Of a stretch of 64,000 nt of DNA, positions 8,046 through 18,779 are shown piece by piece. Position 1 is the stretch's first letter; the number at the start of each line of letters is the position of its first letter. Made by a program: the position numbers and the translations under genes. The notes below the pieces were generated by a model. The model was not told the DNA's origin and did no database searches. It worked only from the letters and a program-made list of their open reading frames with translations. Source of the stretch: Platycnemis pennipes (lineage: Eukaryota; Arthropoda; Insecta; Odonata; Platycnemididae); the NCBI GenBank assembly GCA_933228895.1, contig OW121848.1:94817470-94881469 (forward strand). Direction: 5' to 3'.

Positions 8046-11000
8046 TGGGGAAATTACTTCTCTCGAGTTGGTATGTTGCTAGGAATATCAGTTTCCGTAG
8101 CAAGGCCCTTCGTTTGGAAACTGGAAGGGACAGAATTCTTGATATAATATCGGTCCAAACTTGGGTGCTATGCAATGAGCACGTCCTGTTCAGTACTCTG
8201 TCCGTCAACTGGGTGATTGCAGGGTGGAACTATCGGCTATTTGCGTTTGAAATAGGGCATTGTCGTCTGTTATTTTCATTCATCCTCTTCTTTATTCCCA
8301 GTGCTTACCATAGAGAAAATTAGTTTACGCTTCAACGTATCCAAATAATAGGATTTACATATATTATCATATCAAATTGGGGATAAGTGATAAAAATTAT
8401 ATAATTTCTTAAATAATTTTGTAAAAAAGTAGTTGAAAAATTGTGCATTTTCTTAAAAAACCAAGAAAAAACTTGTTACAAGTACATACATAAAGATGTC
8501 CGGTTATATTCCCAGAACGTTTAGTATGGCACAGGGTTAGCTTTTTATCCTTGTATGCGTAGGAATTAAGGAGTCCAATGAAACAATTCCTGTTTTACCA
8601 CTGGTAAGAAAGCAACATAAAATCAAACAGTGTTAATACATAAAAATGTGTCAAAAAAATAAGTAATGAATCAATCCTTATTTATTTACTCATATGTAAT
8701 AGAATGTAGCCCCAGAAGGAAATGAGAACTTAGACATTTATAAAAGTACCGTAGAATACTCGTAAGAATTTCATGCTACTCCATGAAAGACGTTTATAGT
8801 TTTCTCAATTGAATTATTTCTTTTGTTTTATATCTAACGGAAAACCAGCCTATTTTTTAAAGGATATTGGAGCTACTAGCTTTCATATCCCTCAGTTTGC
8901 TAAATCTTCAACATCATTAGTCAGATTTGAAATGGGTTCAGCATTAAGATTTGAGCATTAACTTCTGGTACTTCGGAGCCTGGCACTCGGGAAAGGCGGT
9001 ATGTTTCACACTACCTTACTAGGAGCTGACTTTTAGGGAGTCTCAAATGCCAGGGAGTACTTCCGTGACGTAGAATATTAAGCAGTGAAGAACCTGGAGC
9101 TTTATATTCAGCATGGGCACAAATGCCGAATATTTTTCCGATATCCTTTGAACCCTAAAGGTCTACCTCGGCCCGATTTTTAACGGCGCAAATGGCCTTC
9201 CGAGCCTAAATCTCGTAATTACTGTGCTGCTGAAATGACTCCAAATCAAAGTTAAGGAGTTTTTTTAAGATAAAAAGTTATATCCGGGCATGATCATCCT
9301 TTGAAATTTATTACTAGGAAATCATACAAATTTTAGGGCATGAATTTGAACAGGTGGAGACATTTCGTTGCTTGGATACCTATGTGGATGGATGCTAGCG
9401 TAATAACAGGTACCCGCATGAACAGGAAAAATAACGCAATTTCAATTCCAACATTTTCCAATATTTATTATGGTGTTAGGGTTAGAAGACATTTCTTTAA
9501 AATAAGGTGTTTCATTATTTTATGATGCATTTCTAATTGAAGACTTGTGTTGGCGGAAGACACTCTCGATGATGAAAGAGGAGCAGGAGGTAACGGCAAA
9601 CAAATTCTAGAATAGGTAAAAAGCCTAGATTGCAGGAAGCATTGCACCACGCGGTGGAATTACTTGACTGCGTGAGAAAGAGATAAACAATTCTCCATAT
9701 AGGAAGGTGAATCCTCGTATGAGATACTTGGGGTTGGAGAGTATTGGACAGCATCACTCAGAGAGAGACAGAATATCTATTTTGAATGGGGTAGCGGTAA
9801 AATTTTGTTTTAGGTGCTCTAACGGCGTCGTATCTCACCAAATCACCTAACTCATTCATATGACAACCGGAACATCCATGCTCAAGGTAAAAATATATAA
9901 ACCAATAATTGAAGCTGTGGCTATTTGAGGTTGCAAAGTAACCACTGTCCAAACAGAAAGCTACGAAGGATAGGAATGGTTCACTGGAGGATTCGTAGAA
10001 CTGATCCAAAAGATTTGTGAGTGCATTAATGAGGCAAATGAAGAAGAGAAACTTAGTTACAGAAGAATAAGGAATAAAATTAGCTGTTAGAGTAAGGAGT
10101 GCTTGAGAATTGAGGGTGAAAATTTTATGTGAATGAACACAAACTGCAAGAGCCTTTGGAAAGTTAGAATCACCCTATAGGATTGTGAAAGATCATTTCA
10201 AGGAACGCAATGCAAAATTCGTTTCTGTTTGGGAAATAGAATGCAAATTCTTCATTAAGCAATGAAGATAAAGCTAGCGAAAGGATTATTTAGAGTCTCT
10301 TTAACATGTAAGTACCCTCATTGCTTTTTCGGAAATGATGAGTTGACGAGGTGATATTGGCCTTTGAATAAAACGAAACGCGTGACAACAGAACAGAGAT
10401 ATCGTAAGTTTGATGATGTGTAGATTTTTGAATCTAAAATAGAAATATTTCAGGTACCTATATTGAGTATTCATAAAAAAACTCTATTACTAATCTATCA
10501 CAAAGGATATTGTAGATTTAATATTCATTTAAAAGCCGTTGATTTTTTTCTTACCTCTAAAAGCGTACGGAATATATACTTTCTATGATAAGTTCGCAGA
10601 TCGAAGGGAATCTAACGGCCATTAGTTGAGAGCTTTCGATATTTTACATTTTCTATTCCAAACCTTAAAATTTTGAATCATTTTACATCATGCTAAACTT
10701 ATTTGAGAAATTATTTTAGCAGGATACAAAATGCGTAAAAACAAGTGTTTTTCTGAAATTTTTATGTTGTTTCTTAGCCGTATATTAAGAATTATCCGTA
10801 TTTATAATAACACTCTTTTTTCCTTCCTTAAGATCCTCAATGTTTTTGTTTCTAACAATAATAATTTGAGATACATTCTTAGACTTTATTTCACAAATTC
10901 TGTAAAAATATATTATAAGTTCTCTCCTTAACTAAAGGTTTTATTTTCCATTATATGGTACTCCATGACTCTTAGCATATTGACGTGATGAATTTTTGTT

Positions 11001-12689
11001 GCAAAATACAATCGTATTTAACTTGATAAAGAGACACCAAAAATGTTACAATAGAATCTTGTAAGATGAAATTGCTTGGGTCTGTATAGAATGCCTCTGT
11101 GCTTCGTGTACCAATACGGAAGCGATATGAATTCAAGTTAGTTCACTACGATAGGTTATCACTTTTCAAATTTTCTAATATTTTATTGCTTTATGAGACA
11201 TGAAGGTTTATTTTTATTGCTGTGCTCTCTCCGAAAAACTATATCAAATGACTAAAATGTGCACCAGATTGCCTCATAAATATTTCTATTAGATCGTGTG
11301 GTAGGTATTGGCAAGTGTGTTTTTTACAGGCCACAGGTGGCCGTGGTAGTTTCAAGAGCAGATGTGTCTTAAATGGTAGCTGGGCTACGGATATTAATTT
11401 TGATGACAAGATTTATTTAGTGCTTTTCAAAATAAATAATGATGTGAGCAGCATATGCACAAATTAAAGTCTAAAAGAATCCTGAGGATATGCACATTTC
11501 ATGAGAGACAGCATCCCATTGACCCATTGTGCTAAAATAATGAAATTGGCTTAATTGCAGCCGGAAAAATGCTTCATTGAACTCGAACCTTGCTTTTTTA
11601 TCTAATGAATTTCCGAAATATATGAGCTAAATCGTGTGCAATATCATAACCGCTTCAAAACTTTTTTTTCGAAATTATTTTCCAAATCGGAAACGATAAG
11701 CTTAGTGGCTTAATGGAAGAAGAGAGAGAACCCCTCTGAGTATTGACGGAGAGACTGGGAAAACTCCGTCAGACGTTCCCACCAATTTACCGCGTTCCAC
11801 TGGAAAATTCGCTCGTTGAAAACGTCTTCCTCTGGGAAATATGCTCATCGGTGTTTGTAATCTCATTTTCAACTCTCCAGGAAGCTAAAAAAAATCTTCC
11901 CTTTGCCAAAGAAAAAGCCGTCACGTGTATATCGCCGTGCGTAGGCCATTTAGAAGGCGCGAAGTATGTCTTCAGAGAGTACGGGATAGAGCGCCACTTG
12001 TTGTTCCGTCTCATCTTTCTTGCTTCTAAGGGTGGCCTGCTCCAACAGGTGCCCGTCGCTCCTGAAGGGGTGCTTTAGCCGAAGGCAAACCTCGTAATGG
12101 GGCAGTGACTGGAAAAACCCCGTAGGAAGCGTACCAAGTTGATATGTTCACGCTTCACTCAATGCACTGTGCCGGCGGGAATGTGTGAAGAACTGCAAAA
12201 ATTGCCTCCTGAGTGGAGGAAAAAAATTATCACTTCCGGTATATCGCAGCAAGAGGGGATATTTTAGCGAGTTTAAAAAATCTATTTACATTGAGGTCGT
12301 GATTTGACAACACTTCATCTGGAGTCTGGCGATCTGGAGTCGTGAGATTCACAAAAATAGGAATACCAACACTCATTTTGTAACTTTCAATTCCATTTGT
12401 CTTATTAATGACTTAATTGGTACGTGCAAAATAATTCTTTTTGACCAATGAGAGATCCATATAAACTGATAAACTAGCTGTGTATATAATATAGTCCGGC
12501 TACTTTCACTGCTATTTTCATTAGGGATATATTCTTTACTTGGTTCATCTGTTATTCAATACATTTTAATCATGGATTTTTTCCTATTTCGTTTTTAGTC
12601 GTTTTTATTCCCGGAGGAAAAAGAAAAGGCTCTTTAGAAGTACTTATCAAATTGGTAATCATTGTACGACGAGCATTCTTGGTTAAAAT
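8046..12689. other. AT-rich spacer, nothing recognised
   Basis: About 4.6 kb with only short unassigned frames, the longest 111 residues at 11743-12078 (plus) with no known motif. I see no convincing transposon ends or RNA genes. Confidence 0.4.
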
Positions 12690-12769
12690 GTGCCGGATTT
12701 ATTAATGGAAATAGGTTTCCCCTCCAGAACCTTGAGAAAAGTTACCCGCAAAATTCTTAAACGGGCGAT

Positions 12770-13430
12770 CATTGTTTATCGCCACATCCGACCCCTTTAT
12801 CACCCAACCTCCTCCAGGGTGCTGTTAAAATCCTCCGCCTGCCCGGACTCCGCCCACGCATCACCACCCACACCCCGGGGGCACCCCTCTCCCGCTTCTC
12901 CCCCCTCTACCCCCACCCCTCTCTACTCCCGGCATTTCCTCGTCCGTCTCTCTCGCCCGCACCGAACTCCATCGCCCAACCCCCTCTCCCCCTTTTCCCG
13001 AGGGGGTGTAGTCCCCCACCCCCACCATAATCCTCCCCAACCTCCCATTTTTCATCCCCCCCTTCTCACACCACGCGGGCTCCCCGATGCCACGCCCCTA
13101 CCCGCCCACGAGACTGCGATGCACCCCCTGACGCCTTCTCTTACTCTCCATCCTTCTTCCCTCCTGCTTTCTCCGTTCCTTCCATCTTCCCTGCCTCTCT
13201 CATCTTGACTCCCTCCGCCTTACTTTGCCTCCTCCGGTTCTCCTTCTCCACTTCACCCTTAACATCCCCCATATCTCCCACCGCCAGCCCTTCTCACGTC
13301 TCATGATTCCTTCCCCTGCGATTTCGCGCGGCCATCTCCCGTTTCTCGGCTATCCATTAGTTCCAAGCTCTCTCTCTCTATGTATATGTCTCTCTCTCTT
13401 CCCCAATCACTCTCGACTAATCTCATGCAT
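12770..13430. repeat. Pyrimidine-rich island (C/T on plus strand)
   Basis: About 660 bp dominated by CCC, CTC and CCCCT runs, ending in a (CT)n stretch near 13370-13400. The 172-residue frame at 12690-13208 is Pro/Ser/His-rich and reflects the composition. Confidence 0.75.
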
Positions 13431-13975
13431 ATTTCGAAACCAGGGGGCGCTTTCGGTGAGGACGGAAAAAGTTGATCGATACCATTGATATTTGCGATTC
13501 AGCGTAACTATCGATCCTTAGTAATTTTCATGGGAAAATCCGAGTAGTTTTCAATGGCAACATTAAGATCATCCAAACCTATAATTCATTGATTTACATT
13601 GTAAATTCTGCAGTCAGTACATAATTGAAATGTATAACCAAGTAATCAATAGCTATTAATAAATACTTGATGACCTTTGCCTTCCCTGGATAACTACTCA
13701 TTTGCTAATTGTATAGTTTAAAGTTATTAATTCGAAGGATTCCGTTGACGGGCACCAATAGGATGTTTTCCCTTTTAAAAAATTTGTGTGAAATGGTTTT
13801 CCTCCTGCGCACGAAATCCAAAATTCTAAAGTGCACGTGGAAGAGAAAATCATGGAATTATGAAATAGATGAAGTTTCAATAGAAAAAAGTATGAATTTT
13901 GAAGGATACCTTCTTTTGAATTCACAGTAGTTGCTTGCTTGAACATCACTTTAACTACGAATAGTCTGAGGCGGG

Positions 13976-13990
13976 ATAAATAGTATTTTT
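13976..13990. repeat. Target-site duplication of PLE2, left copy
   Basis: ATAAATAGTATTTTT, 15 bases, repeated exactly at 15382-15396. Confidence 0.8.
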
Positions 13991-14023
13991 TTTCTTATTC
14001 TCATCCAAGGATTAAAATTGGAG

Positions 14024-15263
14024 ACCGAGTACATTTTAGTTAGCTTCGACGTGGTGGCACTATTCACCAAAATACCCAGGGAAGAAGCCATCAAGGTGGT
14101 TCGAGAGAAGTTCGATGGGAGCATAGCACGCAAGGCAGAAATATGCATCAATTCAACGTCTTTTTAGGTGGAATGGAGATTTTTACGAAGAGACGGAAGG
14201 CACTCCCATCTCTCCAGCCATTGCCAATACTTTTATGGAAAGCTTTAAAACCATTGCATTGGATAATGCTACATACAAGCCATCGATGTGGTAACGGTAG
14301 TTCGATGACACCTTCGTGGAATGGAGACACGGACGGAGGAAATTAGGAGAATTCCATGAGTACCTAAATAATATTGAACACTGCATACAATTCACTATGG
14401 ATGAGGAACAAGAAGGGAAGCTGCCATTCCTAGATGTCCTGGTGAACAGAAGAAAGACTGGGAAGAAGGCACGCTGGGATATACGGTGTACAGGAAAGCC
14501 ATCAGCACAAACCAAAATCTGCATGCGGGATCACACCACTACCCGGTACAAATCAAAGGAGTTATGAAAACTAAGATTCATCGTTCCATCACACTCAGCG
14601 ATGAACACCAAAGAGATGAGGAGCAGAAGAAACTAACAGAAATCCTGTCCAAGAATGGACAAGGAAAATTTGAGATAAAGAAGACAATCTCACGAAAATT
14701 AGGACCTCAGCCCCAGCCACCGGAGGAGAAAAATACGGAAGATCGGAAAAATGCATACCTTCCGTATCTCCAAGAAACAACGGAAAAGATAACCTGGATA
14801 TTACAAAAGTACGATATAAAGACAATCTTTAAACCAAAGAAATAAATACGAGGCATCATAAGGAATGTGAAAGGAAAAGAAAAATTAGAAACAGAAGGCG
14901 TATACTTGCTGAAATTCGAAACATGTGATAAGGTCTACGTGGGTGAAATAGGACGGACGATTAAGACGAGAGTTAAAGAGCCTAAGGCCGTAATAGGCCT
15001 GGGGCACCAAGAAAAGTCAGCAGTCGCCGAGCATGCAGCACAAGGTCACGACATCGAAATCGAGAAGCCGATAATCCTATCACTTCAAAACAAGGATTTT
15101 TAGGAAATCCCTGGAAAGAAGGAAACACACCAATAATTTCAACGGAGACCAAGGGCAAGCGATCAGTAGTTCATGGATTCCAGTTACTATAGCTAAAAAT
15201 AAAGACAGAACAATCCAGATTATTCCACAACTCCCTCCCCCTCCTCCAACCATGAACATATAA
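14024..15263 (+). pseudogene. Penelope-like reverse transcriptase plus GIY-YIG endonuclease, multiply disrupted
   Basis: Blocks in order: YILVSFDVVALFTKIPREEA (palm, first catalytic Asp), a frame change near 14155, RWNGDFYEETEGTPISPAIA, and a region where the polymerase YVDD appears as stop-F-D-D (near 14298-14309, with a second stop just before it). Then TFVEWRHGRRKLGEFHEYLN and LPFLDVLVNRRKTG, and a frame change near 14475. The open frame to 14845 includes GYTVYRKAIS and YLPYLQETTEKITWILQKYD. An in-frame TAA at 14843-14845 separates it from the GIY-YIG part: GVYLLKFETCDKVYVGEIGR, then SAVAEHAAQGHDI. A last frameshift near 15100 leads to SLERRKHTNNFNGDQGQAIS and an end near 15263. The lesions show long inactivity. 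Confidence 0.88.
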
Positions 15264-15289
15264 ATTGATGCATGACGCTCCGGTCACAC

Positions 15290-15337
15290 ATTAGCCCTGA
15301 GGAGGTCTCCGGCAAAGGAGAGGAAACGTAGGCTAAT
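15290..15337 (+). ncRNA. Hammerhead ribozyme-like motif at the PLE2 3' end
   Basis: Helix I strands ATTAGCC (15290-15296) and GGCTAAT (15331-15337) are perfectly complementary over 7 bp. Between them lie CTGAGGA (15297-15303), an exact match to the CUGANGA core, then helix II (TCTCC / GGAGA around loop GGCAAA; 15306-15321), GAAA (15323-15326), C and the cleavage-type triplet GTA (15328-15330). Stem III is reduced to the self-complementary ACGT, as expected for a ribozyme that folds as a dimer. The base pair next to the core in helix II would be G-G, which weakens the call. Known for the family: hammerheads in Penelope-like terminal repeats. Inferred: this is a recent or slightly decayed example. 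Confidence 0.65.
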
Positions 15338-15381
15338 TTTTAACTCAACACTCGGGTAACCCAAAACAACTCATATTAAGA

Positions 15382-15396
15382 ATAAATAGTATTTTT
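15382..15396. repeat. Target-site duplication of PLE2, right copy
   Basis: Exact partner of 13976-13990, directly after the PLE2 3' end. Confidence 0.8.
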
Positions 15397-15927
15397 GCAG
15401 ATTGATGTAGGATAACCGTCGAAGGCCCCTATTTACTCTAGGTACAAATTAAAATTCCCCTACTTTGTGTTTTCAGCTGATACATTTTAAATACCCTCTA
15501 AGAATGGATGTGCACTTCGGATGTGTGATTCGGATGTGCACCCTCACCGTCCTTTCAGCAACACTTTTTATTCCAAAAATCTCAGAGCATAATTGGACCA
15601 TCCTTTTTATAATTTTGCAAATTTCAACGATACCCAATCCAAAATGTTTACAATTCTAGCCGGTGATTCAGTGTTTCCGTCTCGTTCTGAAATTAACTAA
15701 AACGTCATGTGAATATTTATTCAACCAAACTTGAAGCAACCTATTAGCTACTTTTAAAAAGAGACCACATTCTTCCCCTAAAACTCATATTTTTACAATT
15801 TCTAGTGAAATTGAGTACTGCTCATTTAGTTATCTATATGTATAGCATTTTGAAAACATAGATATTTTGACCATAATTAAGTACTATCCTGTTTCCATTC
15901 CCCATATTAATCAGGCCAACGACACAT
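15397..15927. other. Unassigned spacer
   Basis: No gene or repeat recognised. Confidence 0.4.
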
Positions 15928-15936
15928 GTCGTGGTT

Positions 15937-16276
15937 TGGTTTGGTTATTCAGGGGAGGTGACCGACAGCTGAGGTCATTTACGCCATTTTTAGGATAGGT
16001 GGGTATTTAGGTAATGGTAGGAGTTTTCAGGGAGTGGAGGAAGGGTGGAGAGAAACCCGGCGGCGGCATCAGCCTACTCTTAACGAAAGGCACCAAGGGG
16101 ACCACGGCTTAAAGTCCCATCCGACGGACGGAGTACTGAACTTGAAACGCCCTCCACTACTATAGGCACTCAAGCGGGGACAGGTTTCCCACTGAAAAAT
16201 CCGCCACTGCCGGGAATCGAACCCGGACCCTCGGGATGGGAGGCCAGTACTGTAGCCACCAACCTGATCTCCACAA
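15937..16276 (-). mobile_element. tRNA-derived SINE-A, near full length
   Basis: On the minus strand the head reads as a tRNA-like unit: GATCAGGTTGGTGGCTACAG contains an A-box-like block, and GGGTTCGATTCCC is a perfect polymerase III B box. The body follows and the tail is AATAACCAAACCAAACC. It is flanked by a 9-bp repeat GTCGTGGTT (15928-15936 and 16277-16285). Although the plus strand looks like a tRNA gene end (GGGAATCGAACCC), the lack of a cloverleaf acceptor stem and the repeated 340-bp unit show it is a SINE. Confidence 0.85.
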
Positions 16277-16285
16277 GTCGTGGTT

Positions 16286-16999
16286 CTATTTGGCTACTTT
16301 TTCTGTGAAATAGATGTACCCATGGTCAGTATATGTGTATTGCTGCAGCATTTTCCTGCTAGCTAAATCATGCAGATTAGTTATTGCTAGTTGAAAAACT
16401 ATTAGGTTATGAAGTAATATGGAAAGGATATTTCAGTTTTGCGATGTCAACGGATTCGGAAAGAATCTCTAGCTCTGCGTTTCCTAGCCGATAAATTGGT
16501 CAATTTATCGGTGCAAAGGGATAAATAAATTCACTGGCATCTGTGTTTGGCAGTTATTTATAAAGGATGATTCATTGAATCGTGATGCAATGGACGATCT
16601 GGCCTTGATCTGCCAGCATATATTTCTTTAAACTTGCTTCAAATAATTATTACTTTATGAGAAAAATTCATACACCATCAAGTTGATGTTAAAACTACCG
16701 TTTAGTGGTTAATGATCGTTGTTTTAGAATTTCCTGGAGGAATTAAATGAGTAAAAATTATTGGTTTACGTTTTTTCATTCCTATAATCTTGGATTTTTC
16801 ATTAAAGATACGACTTTTTTGAGCAAAAGGTGTCAAACCAACAATTACTACGTCTTGTGCAACATAAAAGAGACCACCAACAGTTTCATTATTAAAAAAA
16901 ATTCGCTATACTTTCGCTAGTTTCAGTTTACAATAATTCTATCAGTGAATGAGGCTATGTTCCACATTTAAATGAAATTGTTCGTAGAGGGAAGGGTGA
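16286..16999. other. AT-rich spacer
   Basis: Nothing recognised between the two SINE-A copies. Confidence 0.4.
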
Positions 17000-17012
17000 A
17001 TAAGGTACAAAC

Positions 17013-17288
17013 TGGGGATCCCGGCAGTGGCAGATTTTTCTGTGGAAAACCGGTCCCCACTTGAGTGCCTAGAGGGCATTTCAAGTTCAGTACTTCGTCC
17101 GTCGGATGGATCGTTAAGCCGTGGTCCCCTTGGCGCCTTTCGCTAAGATTAGGCTCATGGCGATGCCGGGTTTCTCTCCAACGCTCCTCCTTTCCCTGAA
17201 AACTCCTACCATTACCCAAATACTCACCTATCCTAAATGGGGCAAATACCTCAGCTGTCGGTCGCCTCCCCTTAATAACCAACCAACC
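17013..17288 (+). mobile_element. tRNA-derived SINE-A, head-truncated
   Basis: Starts just downstream of the B box (ATCCCGGCAGTGGCAGATTT) and runs through the same body as the 15937-16276 copy, in opposite orientation, to the tail AATAACCAACCAACC. A 10-bp near-repeat AGGTAC(A/T)AAC (17003-17012; 17289-17298) flanks it. The internal promoter is missing, so this copy cannot be transcribed from its own head. Confidence 0.8.
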
Positions 17289-17298
17289 AGGTACTAAC

Positions 17299-18115
17299 GT
17301 CATAAACCATATTCCCAAATTTTTGAGACATTGTTTTCAAAATGGTAGTATCAATACCTATTAACGCCTGTAAAAATTTCCTATTACTTTTTGTGATCGT
17401 TTCCAGTCATATTTAAGGTTGGCCACTTAAAAGTGCTGTTTATGATACCAAATTTGCCCTCATTTAAGAAAGGGTTTATAAGATCTGATGTGCACGAAAA
17501 ATTGAACCGTGATCGCGTGTATTCCAGAGAGTTTCCTAAGATATGCATAATTTTACTAACATGAGCAATAAAAATGTATCGATTTACTTGCCTAGCATTA
17601 TTTGTTCGTGCAAGAATATTTATTAGATATGTTTTGTATTAACTATAGTACCTACTCTTGAGCTTTAAAAAAAGATTATCACGTGATGGCAAAAAATCGA
17701 TTAACTCCTAATTGTCAGTAATATAGTTTAATATGGCACAGTATTTTCAGTACCACCTATCAAACGTATTGGCTCTGGTGGTTTTTTAGAAAAACTAAAC
17801 ATTTCAAATACTTCACACACAATCACTTATACTCGTGTAAGTTTGAAAACGAAAAGACCCCAGTAAATCCTAACTTAAAATTGGTGCTTAAAAACACATT
17901 ATGATAGTAAAAGCTTTGATTACTTTGAGAATGCAATAATACAGTTTTGTATGACACGATAATTTTGCTCACCATCTGCCAAATTCAAATATTTTGAGGT
18001 AATTATTCAGCAAAACTCAAAATTCCAAGTAGGTACGTCTTTGCTTCTACACTTATGTTTTGAGTTCACAAACAAGTAGGCTGCATTGGGAACCTAGCAG
18101 AAAATTGTTTGCTTG
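17299..18115. other. AT-rich spacer
   Basis: No feature recognised. Confidence 0.4.
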
Positions 18116-18119
18116 TGAC

Positions 18120-18680
18120 CTCCACCTACAGACCCTCGCCCCCACCCCCACTTCTCTTTGTCTCCATCTCTTTCTCTCTGGCTCTTCCCGCTCCACTTTA
18201 ATCTTTATCTCACTCCCACGCTTCGCAAGTATCTTCAGCATATTTACTTTTGCTTGGGCTCCTCCTCTTCGGACCCACCTTGAGCATCCTTAGGCATCCT
18301 CTACGGCCACCCTTCAAAACCGCCTCGCCTCCCTCCCTCCCTTTTCATGCGTTCCATGCACCCTTCCGCGGTGCAGAACTCCTCTCTTCCCCACTCTCCC
18401 CTTGTTTCCGGAGGCCCAACTTAGCTCACCCGCCAAACACCATTTCTCCGAGCCGAGTTGGTGAAAAAAAAGGAGGTGGAGTGAGAGGTGGGGTAAGGAG
18501 GTGCGGAAAGCAGGGTCTCGGAGCCGAGGCGTTCCTCACCAGCACCCTCGGAAACCACATCTCACAGTTAGAGGATCCCTCCTGCGCCTCCTTTTCTTGT
18601 CCTTTGTTATCCCCCTCTCTGCTGTTCCCTCTTGCCTCACATCTTCCTTTCCGTTCTTTCCCCACGGCCTTATTTCTCAC
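18120..18680. repeat. Pyrimidine-rich island with an internal purine-rich block
   Basis: C/T-dominated sequence interrupted by G/A-rich bases near 18455-18510, then C/T again. The 175-residue frame through it (18250-18777) is low complexity. Confidence 0.7.
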
Positions 18681-18779
18681 ACGAATGCTGTTAATTAATA
18701 ATAATTCCAATCAAACTATTCTCCCTCATTTGCAAACATTACATACTTACTTTTACTTTCCACAAAAGTTAAGGTAAAG

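Larger units (their letters stand above)
13991..15381 (+). mobile_element. Penelope-like retroelement PLE2, 5'-truncated, complete 3' end
   Basis: A 1391-bp insertion bounded by a 15-bp exact duplication. It begins inside the RT palm, runs through a GIY-YIG domain and ends in about 120 bp of non-coding 3' sequence carrying a hammerhead-like motif. 5' truncation with long target duplications is normal for Penelope-like elements. Its protein is clearly different from PLE1 (FDVVALFTKIP, LPFLDVLVNR and GVYLLKFETCDKVYVG versus PLE1's FLDLSI and GVYVSRCDTQDCDCFYIG), so two lineages of the class are present within 11 kb. Confidence 0.88.

Noticed and set aside
16205..16275. Possible tRNA gene on the minus strand (intact B box)
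   Set aside because: Part of a repeated ~340-bp unit with flanking duplications; the head does not close a standard cloverleaf, so it is the SINE-A promoter region.
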